Notes: generated by a model not told the origin, from the sequence alone. Positions 37,113 to 46,658 are shown, numbered from the stretch's first letter. The stretch is 64,000 bases of DNA from Thalassotalea sp. (GCA_029237915.1 JAQWHD010000065.1:94354-158353), one strand, 5' to 3'. Program-made: numbers and translations.

Positions 37113-37191
37113 AAGAGTGCGTCTTTTTGTTTTTTGATAATAATAAAGTTTAGTGGAGTTTAATAACTTTTCAAAATTTTAAGGCGCTAAT

Positions 37192-38412
37192 TCATTGGTT
37201 TATCAACTTATAGGCGATAATTAACGGTACTGGCTTCGTAATAGTTGTATTGTCAGCATTGCTGAGTGAAAAATATAATGTTTTTGAATGCTTATCAAAA
37301 GCTGCACCAGAGATCCTATGGAAATTTAACCCGCCATTAGCCGTTTTGCTAGTTTCAAATGGTATCTTTAACCGGCCATATTCGTAAGGTAAAATATCAA
37401 AAGGTGATTTTTTACCTTGAAAAACTTTGACCATATCATTCACGTCGAATAACCAGTAAAAATTATAATAATCTGCTGGATCTTCTGCACAAGGTCCACC
37501 ACATTTGTGGCCGTTAGATTGGGTTATCTTATAGCCTATTTGGGAATAATGACCTCCAGATGAGCCGAAAACAGCATAAGTACTGGTATTAGGAACAATA
37601 AAACCATAATTTGCATGAGATATGACTGTCCAAACATCATTATCACCTTTTTCGTTATAGGTGTCCTCATGCAGTTTATGCTTTAAACTAAAATCAATCA
37701 GTGCTTTGGTTTCAATATATTTAGAGGTCGAAATTCTTTGGCTTGTATCGACCACAAAAGCAGATGGGCCGATGCTATGTCTTGACGCGATGGGTGTATT
37801 ACTGGCATTGCCAACTAAAAGCTTACTTTGGAAAATACTCGACCATGGCTGAGGTATTTCAGAAATCCAACCCGCTGCGTGGGCAGCACCTTCCAAAGCA
37901 TAAATTGGCGACTCATTTTTATGCTTTAAGTTGTCTAGTCGTGGTAAGAAAATACTGGTATCTGTATTTTGGCCTTTAGCATCATAATATTTTAGCGCAT
38001 TCAAAAAAAGCCCTTCATCAACTACACCAATCCCCGTGATCCGGTTTAAATTTTGTGGGTTAAGTTGTTTTCCTTTGGGTAATACTCGAACGAATGGTTG
38101 TATTGGGGATAAGCTAATAGGGAGATTTGTTAGTGATTTGGATTGCCCTAAAGTGGGAATGGGAAATTCTGCTATTGCTTGATGCTTTTTCTTACCAATA
38201 ATAAACAGTGAGTTATTAGGTTGATTGTAGGTTATGACGCCGGAAGCATAGACTAATGAAGATTCTCCAAAAGTTTTATTCGGCAGCCTGTATGCGCCGG
38301 CGTACTTAAATTCATTAATACTTATCGTCGGTAAGTCACCTTTATTCGGGGGGTGACAAGCTGCGATTGAAGTAAAGAAAAGCAACGAAGAAAAAATATA
38401 TTTGCAAAGCAT
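37192..38412 (-). CDS. unrecognised lipoprotein in the sulfotransferase operon
   Basis: 406 residues from the ATG at 38412, which gives a clean lipoprotein signal (MLCKYIFSSLLFFTSIAAC); a longer frame from 38475 overlaps the sulfotransferase gene by 10 bases and is possible. I do not recognise the family. After the lipobox the protein is rich in beta-strand patterns, with possible repeats (SLVYASGVITYNQPNNSLFI; ISGAAFDKHSKTLYFSLSN), suggesting a beta-propeller-like domain. A Cys pair occurs in HKCGGPCAEDP. Its place in an operon with sulfotransferases, flippase and polymerase suggests a role in glycan export or modification at the membrane. Confidence 0.7.
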   Translation of the reverse strand: MLCKYIFSSLLFFTSIAACHPPNKGDLPTISINEFKYAGAYRLPNKTFGESSLVYASGVITYNQPNNSLFIIGKKKHQAIAEFPIPTLGQSKSLTNLPISLSPIQPFVRVLPKGKQLNPQNLNRITGIGVVDEGLFLNALKYYDAKGQNTDTSIFLPRLDNLKHKNESPIYALEGAAHAAGWISEIPQPWSSIFQSKLLVGNASNTPIASRHSIGPSAFVVDTSQRISTSKYIETKALIDFSLKHKLHEDTYNEKGDNDVWTVISHANYGFIVPNTSTYAVFGSSGGHYSQIGYKITQSNGHKCGGPCAEDPADYYNFYWLFDVNDMVKVFQGKKSPFDILPYEYGRLKIPFETSKTANGGLNFHRISGAAFDKHSKTLYFSLSNADNTTITKPVPLIIAYKLINQ

Positions 38413-38465
38413 ACTTATCGTTAGCCTAAGTCTATTAGTACTGTTATCTCCGTGTTGATAAATAT

Positions 38466-39284
38466 TTATTTCCATGTTGATAAATCTTTGTTTATCGATT
38501 GTTCTAAAAGGTTAATATCATCAATAAATAGCTTTCTAAGAAACCTTGTGTCGTCATTTTTTATCCTGTTGGCTTTTTTGGGCTTAGCCATGTTCTTTAT
38601 TTTTTCGGCAAAAACTGACTTTTTACACCATTGGATAAACCAGTTCATTTTTATTGCCGTAAAAAATAATTGAGCTCGAGGTAATACTACTCGGTTTATA
38701 CGTTTATTTAGCTTTGTTGGTGTAAATGATTCATCGACTTCAAGGAAGTTGAATACTTTTCGAATAAACAGATCTGGGTTTTGACAAAGGTCATCATAGG
38801 TTAAAACCAGTATGTTTTGAAATTTAAAAAGAGATTTCATTTTTGATAGGTGCTTAGCTTGCAAGCCTAAATCAATAATGTTCTTGTTTTCTCTTATGAT
38901 CTCACTAAATGATTTTCCCTTAAAGTGATTATCAGAAAATAATTGATAGTGAGAAAAAGCTCTTTCTATCGGATTGCGTACGATATAAATTATTTTTATC
39001 TCAGAGTCGAATTCTGCAATCCTATCCAGTGCTTGAGGGTATTGATAGTAATTAGGTGTTATTTCACCAATGGCCTTTGCTTGTCTAGCCTCTTCGGTAT
39101 CGAAGTGATGCAGATAATCTTCATAATTGTAATTGAAATTTAAGTCAAAAAAATGTAGTTCTTTCTTTTTAGTCAGAAATATTTGAGGGTGTTCTTTCAG
39201 ACAATTATAAAGCCAAGTTGTACCAGCTCGTTGGCTGCCAACACCAATGAAATTTGGCGATGCTTGTTTATTATTTACCATCAT
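38466..39284 (-). CDS. sulfotransferase (first of three)
   Basis: 272 residues. PAPS-binding motifs are clear: IGVGSQRAGTTWLYNCL (5'-phosphosulfate loop) and IIYIVRNPIERAFSHY (3'-phosphate loop with Arg and Ser). It should move sulfate from PAPS to a hydroxyl or amino group of a sugar. The start overlaps the flippase gene end by 14 bases, so translation is coupled. Confidence 0.9.
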   Translation of the reverse strand: MMVNNKQASPNFIGVGSQRAGTTWLYNCLKEHPQIFLTKKKELHFFDLNFNYNYEDYLHHFDTEEARQAKAIGEITPNYYQYPQALDRIAEFDSEIKIIYIVRNPIERAFSHYQLFSDNHFKGKSFSEIIRENKNIIDLGLQAKHLSKMKSLFKFQNILVLTYDDLCQNPDLFIRKVFNFLEVDESFTPTKLNKRINRVVLPRAQLFFTAIKMNWFIQWCKKSVFAEKIKNMAKPKKANRIKNDDTRFLRKLFIDDINLLEQSINKDLSTWK

Positions 39285-40764
39285 TTTGAATACGCTTCTT
39301 CTTAATAGAAAATTGCCTAATTGCTCTGGAAAATATTTGATACTGTGGTGAAGGTAATAACATTATGCAAACTGCATAGCAAGTTGTACCGATTATGATG
39401 TCCCATATCAGTAAAGGTACATACTCTTGAATACCAAATACCTTTTCAAACATGTAGATGCCTATACACATCAGTATAGAAGGGATAACAGCAATCAAAT
39501 CATCTTTAAATATAGTAAAGGTCCAAGATTGTTGCAAAGTTGCGATTAATGCAAGCGATAGCACATAGCTGAAGCCATTGTAGATAGCGATGTATATCGC
39601 TATCGTAGTAATATTATATGAAGGTAATGAAATCAAATTGACAATTAACAGACAAGTTAAAATGCCTCTAATAATAGTTTGTTGTTTAACTTTACCTGCA
39701 GCGAGGCATAGAGTTAGTTTAGGACCTGATAAACATAAAAAAATGTAGGAAACACCTAATATTTTCATGCAAGTTACAATGGGCATCCATTTTTCACCCA
39801 ATAATACCCAGATCAATGGTTCACTCGTCCAAATTAAGCCAATAAAAATTGGGATCATTACCAGGGAGTTAATTAAATTAATTTGTTTAAAGGTACTAAA
39901 CAGATTTTTTTTATCTGTTTGAAATCTCGAAAATGAAGAAAAAGAAACGCTGCCCAATTTTGCCGATATTTGGTCTGCGGGCATTTTCATTAAGCCAATG
40001 GCTTTATCATAATACCCTAGCTCAGCGGCACCTAATTCTTTACCAACTAGAAGCTTGTCAATGTTGTCGCTTAGTAATTTGAATTGCCCGTTCACAAAGC
40101 TCCAGCTACTGAAATTGAATAATTCTTTCAAGGGTCGTAAATCATGAGTCAGTTTGACAGTATAACCCGTGTAGATAAACAGCAGGATTAACATGACAAT
40201 TTGAGAAACCAAACTTGCAAACAATATTGACCAAAACCCAAACCCATTTAAAGCTAAAGTGAGGGAGATAGATATGGAGATAGCCACTTTTAAGACGTCA
40301 ATTATAGCAATAGCTTTAAACTCTAATCTTCGCTTTAATTTTAAGGTCGGAATTATTGCAAAAGCGCTAATAATGAATAGACCAGAATAAAGCGGTAATA
40401 CATATTCAACTTCTGGAATATTGAAAAAAATAGCAACTTGTTCAGCGCTGTATTGTGCTGTGATAAAAAGTACTATCGATATAAAAAGGTTAAAACTAAA
40501 AAAACTTTGATAATGTTGCTCTGATATCTGCTTGTGTTGAATAATTGCACTACCGAATCCTAGGTTTGTCAAAGTATCACAGTAGTAAAGTATGACTGAA
40601 ACTAGACCTATTATTCCTAAGTCACTTGGTAGTAAAATTCGAGCCAAAACTATTGAGTTTGCGAAACGAACAAAATGAAGTGCCAATGGCAAAGTTGAAT
40701 ACCAAATAAGACTTTCTTGTGTCTTATTTTTTAAGTGTTTAGTTGACTTTATTTCATTTTTCAT
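39271..40764 (-). CDS. polysaccharide flippase (Wzx/MOP family)
   Basis: 497 residues with about twelve to fourteen membrane helices. The N-terminus (FANSIVLARILLPSDLGIIG) and the segment ELGYYDKAIGLMKMPADQIS match the WzxC-like Polysacc_synt_3 group. It should flip the lipid-linked repeat unit across the inner membrane. It overlaps both neighbouring sulfotransferase genes, so the flip step and sulfation appear to be co-expressed. Confidence 0.92.
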   Translation of the reverse strand: MKNEIKSTKHLKNKTQESLIWYSTLPLALHFVRFANSIVLARILLPSDLGIIGLVSVILYYCDTLTNLGFGSAIIQHKQISEQHYQSFFSFNLFISIVLFITAQYSAEQVAIFFNIPEVEYVLPLYSGLFIISAFAIIPTLKLKRRLEFKAIAIIDVLKVAISISISLTLALNGFGFWSILFASLVSQIVMLILLFIYTGYTVKLTHDLRPLKELFNFSSWSFVNGQFKLLSDNIDKLLVGKELGAAELGYYDKAIGLMKMPADQISAKLGSVSFSSFSRFQTDKKNLFSTFKQINLINSLVMIPIFIGLIWTSEPLIWVLLGEKWMPIVTCMKILGVSYIFLCLSGPKLTLCLAAGKVKQQTIIRGILTCLLIVNLISLPSYNITTIAIYIAIYNGFSYVLSLALIATLQQSWTFTIFKDDLIAVIPSILMCIGIYMFEKVFGIQEYVPLLIWDIIIGTTCYAVCIMLLPSPQYQIFSRAIRQFSIKKKRIQNDGK

Positions 40765-41746
40765 CGTAGTTGTCTTGTTGAAATGTGTTCAACTTCAAAT
40801 AATCAGGTTCAACTTGTTTACTATAAAAGTTCAGGTTGAATATTTTCAATACATTAAGGATATTCTCTACCTGTTCGTTACTTAGTTTCTTTTGCCAACC
40901 AGATAATAAATTTTCATTTTTTAATATATTAGAGTTTGCTTCAGTCGTATCACTGGGAACTTTTAGTCTTAAGAATATAGTTTCATCGACTGGGATTGAC
41001 CATCTGGAAAAAATTTTTCTAAGCTCAAATTCACCATTAAGAACTAACTGTTCATAGGTTAATAAAATGAATTTGTATGGAGGGGGGGAAGAAAGTGGTG
41101 CGTGATACTTCATACACCAAGATAACGCTGCAACTTCTTCAATAGAAGATAATTGTTCACATTTTTTTTTAATTTCTGGGCAGGTATCAAAATAACTATT
41201 TTTTAATATTGCCTTTTTTGAAGGCTGCCAGCCTTTGTGGATGTGCGACGCTATAACAGCGCAAGGATGTCTTATTACTAATATTGGCTCAAGCCCGTGA
41301 TTAGTTCGAGTAAACCAATCTAATAGTAAGTTACCTCTAATAAATTTCACCACAAGTCGATTGGCCGGTATAATGTTTTTTATTGTGGCTTGAGATAAGG
41401 TCCAAGGGGAGTTAATTTTTCCAGAGAGAATGTCGTCAAAAATTTCTTTCCCTTCTGGCCACTCCTTTTCGGGGTTAATAAATAACTGGCGATGAGGGAA
41501 TGTATCTTTAATTCGTGGCACGTAATCTGGGTGTAGAGGTTCAAAAACCTGAAGGTTGCCATGACTTGCACTTAATACTTCTGCTAACCATGTAGAGCCA
41601 CTGCGCATTGAACCAAAGATTGTTATTGTTGTATTCTTGTCAAAACCTTTGCGATGAAACAATCTATAAATTAAATAGGCAAGACTGCCTTTTGATATCA
41701 GTCTTATTTTTCTTAGATAAAATTGGATCATGTTTTCCTTTTCCAT
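40754..41746 (-). CDS. sulfotransferase (second of three)
   Basis: 330 residues. The PAPS loop is TITIFGSMRSGSTWLAEVL and the 3'-phosphate motif EPILVIRHPCAVIASHI. The rest differs strongly from the other two sulfotransferases of the operon, so the acceptor site is probably different. It starts 3 bases after the polymerase gene and its end overlaps the flippase start by 11 bases. Confidence 0.88.
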   Translation of the reverse strand: MEKENMIQFYLRKIRLISKGSLAYLIYRLFHRKGFDKNTTITIFGSMRSGSTWLAEVLSASHGNLQVFEPLHPDYVPRIKDTFPHRQLFINPEKEWPEGKEIFDDILSGKINSPWTLSQATIKNIIPANRLVVKFIRGNLLLDWFTRTNHGLEPILVIRHPCAVIASHIHKGWQPSKKAILKNSYFDTCPEIKKKCEQLSSIEEVAALSWCMKYHAPLSSPPPYKFILLTYEQLVLNGEFELRKIFSRWSIPVDETIFLRLKVPSDTTEANSNILKNENLLSGWQKKLSNEQVENILNVLKIFNLNFYSKQVEPDYLKLNTFQQDNYDEK

Positions 41747-41749
41747 CTT

Positions 41750-43063
41750 CTACGCAACTTCTGTTTTTTCTGAGGAAGGCGTGTTTATAATACAAAATAC
41801 TAGGCAAAATAAAATTAACCAATACAAAACTTGTATACGGAATAAATCAATAAATGAAGCTGAAATTAAAAAGCCAATGAAACTGCCTTCTAGTGCTATG
41901 GCTAGATAATATTGCTTAAATCTTTTCTCTTTTATTAGATACTTTTTAACAATACCTAAATGTCTTTTTATTGAAAGTAGAAGTAAGATGAAAAAAATTA
42001 AACCATGCCAACCAATTTCTGATAGTGATTGAAACCAAATAGAGTGAACGGCTCGCTTTCTCTGTCTTTCAACATCTTCGCTAGTTGAGTGTTCTATTAA
42101 ATAAAATGGACTTAGGGTTTGGTAGCCTGAAATACCCAACCCAAGAGGGTGATCTTTCATCATATCTATTGTCGCTAACCAAAAGTTGATACGACGTCCT
42201 CCACTGCCTTCAGAGTCTTTGGATGATGATGACTCAATGGTATTCATGCGATTCCAAAATGAATTATCTGCTAGCCTTAATGTACCAAGGAGAATGGCGA
42301 TAGAGATAAGGACTAACATTAATTTTTGATGTGGCACCTTATACTTGGAAAAAACCATGTGAATCAAAAAGTACCCTGCGCCAATAATACAACCTAAAAA
42401 TGCCCCTCGACTGTTTATTAAAATCAACCCATTTACTATTAATAAACAACAGCAGAGGATTAATATTTTAGTTTTCCATTCAGATTGCCAGGCATAGTAG
42501 ATGAGTAGGGGGATTGTAGGCACCAAACTGGCAGCAGTAGTATTTGAATCAGGTGAATCAACCATACCTATACCTTCTACTCTTGCCATCGAGTCCCTAC
42601 CCACATTGAATGCTTCTAAACCTATGTAGGAAGCTCCAATAAAGTAGAAAAAAATTGCATATTGTAGTTTTTTTTCGCTATCCAGTAACTTGAATGCTAC
42701 ATACATAGTGAGTAACATTTTAAAATATTCAATTATGAATTTAATATGAAGCTCTCTATTTATGGCAAAAAGTGTTGTGATTAAAAATGTAATTGCTATA
42801 GCTAATAACCACTTGGATTCAGGCACTTTACGCAATGTATTATTTTGGAAGTTTTTATAGGAGATTCCATAAGCTAGCCACATTACAGTAACGGTTATAA
42901 ATGAATATTTTAAGGTTGGAATATCAGTATTCCACCATCTTGACTCTGGATTTAAAAAATAAATTAATTCATAAATATAAAAACCAAAAACTGGATTTGA
43001 AATGAACGTAGCAATAAGCGCTGAACAAAATGATAATAAAAATAGAATTGCTATTTTAGACAT
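41750..43063 (-). CDS. O-antigen ligase/polymerase-like membrane protein
   Basis: 437 residues with about eleven membrane helices and a large periplasmic loop (about residues 260-330: LRLADNSFWNRMNTIESSSS, LGLGISGYQTLSPFYL). The start (PVFGFYIYELIYFLNPESRW) resembles the exosortase-A-associated O-glycosylation ligase family as well as Wzy polymerases of the PF04932 group. It therefore polymerises repeat units or joins glycan to protein; sequence alone does not separate the two. Confidence 0.85.
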   Translation of the reverse strand: MSKIAILFLLSFCSALIATFISNPVFGFYIYELIYFLNPESRWWNTDIPTLKYSFITVTVMWLAYGISYKNFQNNTLRKVPESKWLLAIAITFLITTLFAINRELHIKFIIEYFKMLLTMYVAFKLLDSEKKLQYAIFFYFIGASYIGLEAFNVGRDSMARVEGIGMVDSPDSNTTAASLVPTIPLLIYYAWQSEWKTKILILCCCLLIVNGLILINSRGAFLGCIIGAGYFLIHMVFSKYKVPHQKLMLVLISIAILLGTLRLADNSFWNRMNTIESSSSKDSEGSGGRRINFWLATIDMMKDHPLGLGISGYQTLSPFYLIEHSTSEDVERQRKRAVHSIWFQSLSEIGWHGLIFFILLLLSIKRHLGIVKKYLIKEKRFKQYYLAIALEGSFIGFLISASFIDLFRIQVLYWLILFCLVFCIINTPSSEKTEVA

Positions 43064-43083
43064 TCATTTTCCTGGAGGTGTTA

Positions 43084-43995
43084 TTAATTATTGATTCGGG
43101 TATTGAAAAGCGAACTTAGTTTAGTTGCTTTTCTAAACTTCTCGGGTCTTTTATAGCCCAAGTCTATGGAGGCTTGTCCAATTATAGTTTCAGCGATAAA
43201 TATAGGAATACTCCCCATAAGCTGCCACCTCTCATTGACGTTTTTTTTGTCTACGTATGATGACCCCGTCCCATCTTTTAAGTTAATTATATTTTCTTGC
43301 GTGGCTGAAAATTTCAAATCTAGTTTTTCCAGAATAGGATTGATTACTGTTCGGTCGTTCAAAAATTCTTCATATTTTATGAAATGAAAATTTTCATTTG
43401 TTTGTGAAAGCTTTAAATAATGAAGGTTTGATCTTTTCCAGTCATTGGCAATTTTAATCACTTTAGATAATTGCATTAACCGTTTTATTTTAGGGTATTT
43501 AGAAGTCCCTAGATAAAATGTTTTTAGTTGGCTTTCTATCACGTTTAGTGCATCTCTAACCACACAGAGAAATATTGCATCAGGATAGAGTGTTTTTAAA
43601 AAATGAATAACTTCGCTCTCGTTCCCATATCTAATTTCTTTAAATCCCCATACCTTTATATTATCAAGGTTATTAGGGTTAAATGTGTTACCAACAAAAT
43701 CTCTATATAAGTCGTCGGTATCATTAGCTTTAAACCAATTTGTCCAAGCCTGCCAGGTTTTCGGATCTTTGCTGTATTTTAATATTTCGTTAAGTTCGCC
43801 TGATGGTTGCTTTGAATAACAATATTCATCCATAGATGTAGATGTTTTTAACTGCTGCCATGATTTTGCTAATGATTTCAAAAAACCATCATGCTCACCC
43901 CATATAATGACTTCATCATATGAATTTAAAATTCTTTGAATCAAGGTGGTTCCACTTCGTCCTACACCCAAAATAAACAATTGTTTTTTTTGCAC
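43084..43995 (-). CDS. sulfotransferase (third of three)
   Basis: 303 residues. The 5'-phosphosulfate loop is FILGVGRSGTTLIQRIL and the 3'-phosphate motif AIFLCVVRDALNVIESQL, a slightly weaker version of the canonical site. It is the first gene of the seven-gene minus-strand operon, 20 bases before the polymerase gene. The 567-base region upstream carries the octanucleotide repeat. Confidence 0.88.
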   Translation of the reverse strand: MQKKQLFILGVGRSGTTLIQRILNSYDEVIIWGEHDGFLKSLAKSWQQLKTSTSMDEYCYSKQPSGELNEILKYSKDPKTWQAWTNWFKANDTDDLYRDFVGNTFNPNNLDNIKVWGFKEIRYGNESEVIHFLKTLYPDAIFLCVVRDALNVIESQLKTFYLGTSKYPKIKRLMQLSKVIKIANDWKRSNLHYLKLSQTNENFHFIKYEEFLNDRTVINPILEKLDLKFSATQENIINLKDGTGSSYVDKKNVNERWQLMGSIPIFIAETIIGQASIDLGYKRPEKFRKATKLSSLFNTRINN

Positions 43996-44562
43996 TTTAT
44001 TCGGCCTCTATATGGTTCTTTTATGTACTTTGAGAAGGTAAAAAAATAATTTTATGTTTTGGTCTTTTGAGGAAAATAAAACTGAGTTAATAAGTTTCGT
44101 TTTGAAATTAGTATCACTGTAGTGCCAAAATTTGGGCTGGGTATAATCTGAATTGTTTATGTTCATTGTAGTATTCTTATTTTAATATATATTAAATATT
44201 AGTACAAAAAATTTGAATAGGTAATTAAGTCGAGTTTATTAGAAGTATTTTACCGTTTAGTTTCGGAACACGGTATTTCAGTTCGTTATAAATTACTCTC
44301 CATCTTTAAGTGAATGAACCATAAATTTAAACATCAACATTGATACCCATCGATCGCACTTCTATTATAAAGGCAGTAATTGCTTCTAAATTTTTGAAAA
44401 TATGAAAATATGAAAATATGAAAATATGAAAATATGAAAATATGAAAATATGAAAATATGAAAATATGAAAATATGAAAATATGAATGTATTGATGCTTT
44501 ATGGTTGAAATGAGATTGATGACAAATCTCATTTGGCTTTTTGTTTTTTTGGGAGGCAATGT
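43996..44562. other. 567-base divergent intergenic region with octanucleotide repeat
   Basis: Very AT-rich. It separates the sulfotransferase operon (minus) from the glycerophosphotransferase-like gene (plus) and must hold both promoters. The only clear structure is the 8-bp tandem repeat at 44395-44486. Open frames across the repeat on the minus strand encode only the cycle YFHIFIFS and are not genes. No JUMPstart/ops-like element was recognised. Confidence 0.7.
44395..44486. repeat. octanucleotide tandem repeat, 11.5 copies of TGAAAATA
   Basis: Ninety-two bases of perfect 8-bp repeats, ending 76 bases before the TTG start at 44563. Such tracts change copy number by slipped-strand mispairing. 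In pathogens and commensals similar tracts in promoters or genes switch surface-glycan genes on and off. Placed here, copy changes would alter promoter spacing of the plus-strand gene, 76 bases away; they could also affect the divergent operon, whose start is 400 bases off. Confidence 0.95.
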
Positions 44563-45744
44563 TTGAAAAGTCAATTATTAAAAGCATATGGCTTAGTTCG
44601 GCTTTTTGATCGAACTATCTATGATAATTTTGGCAAGATTAGAGTTTTATTTATAATCAGCAATTTACTTAGCTTAAGTAATTTTATTCCTTTGATATCT
44701 AAAATGAAGAATATTTCAGGAATCAGAGTATTTATTACAATTGAAAACAATGAAGGGCTGAGTTTTCCCGAAATCCAAAGCTTAATTAATACGGATAATA
44801 TATGCTTTATAAAAGCCAACTCAGCAGTTTTTAGAAAGTGGCATTATGCATTCACAACAGAGCAATCTTACCTTTACTTTAAAAGAGACATTACCTTAGC
44901 CTTTTCGCACCATGGTTGCGCTTTTGGAAATGCAGATAAGAATTCAAAAGAAAACTGCTACCATGAACGACGACTTAATAATAGTCGCTACTCATTGTAC
45001 TTTTTGAATAGTTACAGTGAAGTTAATAAATATCAGAAACTTATAAAAAATAGTAAGCAAAAAAAATTCTTGGTTAGTGGCCTCCCTAAATTGGATTCGT
45101 TGTTTAATAGAAACAAAAGTAATGATAAAGACTTCTTAAAACAACAAAACCTCAACCCTGCTAAGAAAACAATATTAATATCTTCTCATTGGAAAGAAAA
45201 GTCGTTATTGGCTTCGTTAGGGGCATCTTTAATAGATCATGTCTTATCTCTGAACAAAGACTGTAATGTATTACTAATAGCCCATGAACATTTATGGACG
45301 AGGTTCGACAACCATAAACTTTTTGACAGATTAATTGAATTAGAACAGAAATATGAAAATTTTTTATTCATAACTAAGTGTATTGAACACCATGACATCA
45401 TCAAAACTGCAGATTTGTTTATCTGCGATTATAGTTCAATTTTTGTTGAGCACTGTATAGTCGATAAGCCTATTATTTTTTTTGACAACAGAGATTATAA
45501 CTTTCAAGATAATACAGTGAAATTATTATTTGAAGAAGCTTCAAGTCCATTTGCGAAAATAGAAGAGCTAAATGATTTGATTGAACCTTTAATTTATAAG
45601 CCAGCTTTTCAAGCTGCCGAACGAAAAGCGGTTGTACATTACTTCCAAGATAACCGAGGAAGAGCGACAGATTATATTATCAATAAAATACTTGAGATTG
45701 GGAGGGTATCGGGACCAAGTAGTAATAAATGGCAAGACATATAA
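44563..45744 (+). CDS. CDP-glycerol glycerophosphotransferase-like (TagB/TagF family)
   Basis: 393 residues. The TTG at 44563 has GGGAGG six bases upstream; an ATG at 44559 is out of frame and closes after 16 codons, and the upstream TTG at 44533 lacks an SD. The protein is a GT-B enzyme of the poly(glycerophosphate) transferase family: SHHGCAFGNADKNS in the N-terminal half, FLVSGLPKLDSLF, ILISSHWKEKSLL, and TADLFICDYSSIFVEHCIVDKPIIFFD, the hallmark C-terminal motif. It could add glycerol-phosphate or another polyol-phosphate to the polysaccharide. Alone on the plus strand; expression may be controlled by the repeat upstream. Confidence 0.85.
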   Translation: MKSQLLKAYGLVRLFDRTIYDNFGKIRVLFIISNLLSLSNFIPLISKMKNISGIRVFITIENNEGLSFPEIQSLINTDNICFIKANSAVFRKWHYAFTTEQSYLYFKRDITLAFSHHGCAFGNADKNSKENCYHERRLNNSRYSLYFLNSYSEVNKYQKLIKNSKQKKFLVSGLPKLDSLFNRNKSNDKDFLKQQNLNPAKKTILISSHWKEKSLLASLGASLIDHVLSLNKDCNVLLIAHEHLWTRFDNHKLFDRLIELEQKYENFLFITKCIEHHDIIKTADLFICDYSSIFVEHCIVDKPIIFFDNRDYNFQDNTVKLLFEEASSPFAKIEELNDLIEPLIYKPAFQAAERKAVVHYFQDNRGRATDYIINKILEIGRVSGPSSNKWQDI

Positions 45745-45766
45745 CAATTCTTAGTGAATAATCAGC

Positions 45767-46654
45767 TTATTTAAAGTTAGAGGTGATTAAATTTTTAAAA
45801 GAAGACAATACTCTTTTAAATGCCTTAAACTTGAGTGGTTGGAAATAATATGACCTTAGGCTACAAAAGAAAGAAAAACTAAAATCAGATGATTCTTCAG
45901 CTATATATGAACAAATAAAGTATGACTCTGAAAGGGCTTCTTTTCTATATTTGTACAAGGGGTCTGTTGTACAAATAGTATCAAAGATATGACCGATTAC
46001 TTTACAGTGAATAGGTAGGATCTTTCTGGCATTTCTCGAAGTTGAGAAATTATAAACTCTATACTTCATGAGTGGTGTTTCTTGGTATTTTAGATAGTAC
46101 ATCTTAGAGAGTGAGGCCCAAAGTTTCCAATCTTCAAGGGCTGATAATGATTCGTCAAAGCCTCCAGAGTCCTTGAATACATCCTTTCTAATTAAAACTG
46201 ACGATGTAGTTATGAAATTATTAATAATTAACTTTTTAAATACCATGCCTGAGTATTGTGGTGTTAAATCCTGTCGAGTTACGTCACCTTTTTGATTTTC
46301 TCCAAAATAGATTGAGTTAGTATGTGACCAAACATTATCTTTAATATTTTCCATTTGGACTTCTAACTTATTCGGAAACCAAATATCGTCTGCATCTAGA
46401 AAAGAGACCCACTGACCTTTTGCATGCTCAACGCCATTATTCCGTGCAGCAGATACCCCTTGATTAGACTGCTTGATTAGGGTTATATCGTCTTTAAAAT
46501 TTTCTAACTTCTCTACTGAATCATCTGTAGAACCGTCATCAATGACCAATACTTCAAAATTTGAATACGTTTGTTTTAAAACACTCTCAATGGTTTCTTC
46601 TAAATAGTCCTGAGCGTTAAAACAGGGGATTATTACACTAATTAATGGGGCCAA
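45767..46654 (-). CDS. GT2 family glycosyltransferase
   Basis: 295 residues. GT-A fold: APLISVIIPCFNAQDYLEET, VLVIDDGSTDDSVE and the DxD motif in WVSFLDADDIWFPNK; the acceptor-side ED motif lies in LSALEDWKLWASL. It adds one sugar of the repeat unit. It follows the GT4 gene by 4 bases and ends an operon of three genes with asnB-like. Confidence 0.92.
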   Translation of the reverse strand: MAPLISVIIPCFNAQDYLEETIESVLKQTYSNFEVLVIDDGSTDDSVEKLENFKDDITLIKQSNQGVSAARNNGVEHAKGQWVSFLDADDIWFPNKLEVQMENIKDNVWSHTNSIYFGENQKGDVTRQDLTPQYSGMVFKKLIINNFITTSSVLIRKDVFKDSGGFDESLSALEDWKLWASLSKMYYLKYQETPLMKYRVYNFSTSRNARKILPIHCKVIGHIFDTICTTDPLYKYRKEALSESYFICSYIAEESSDFSFSFFCSLRSYYFQPLKFKAFKRVLSSFKNLITSNFK

Positions 46655-46658
46655 TTGA

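Noticed and set aside
44395..44486. CRISPR array
   Set aside because: The repeat is an 8-bp head-to-tail tract without spacers, and no cas gene is in the window.
44327..44587. Minus-strand frames across the octanucleotide repeat
   Set aside because: They encode only the cycle YFHIFIFS from the 8-bp repeat and have no SD or protein-like ends.
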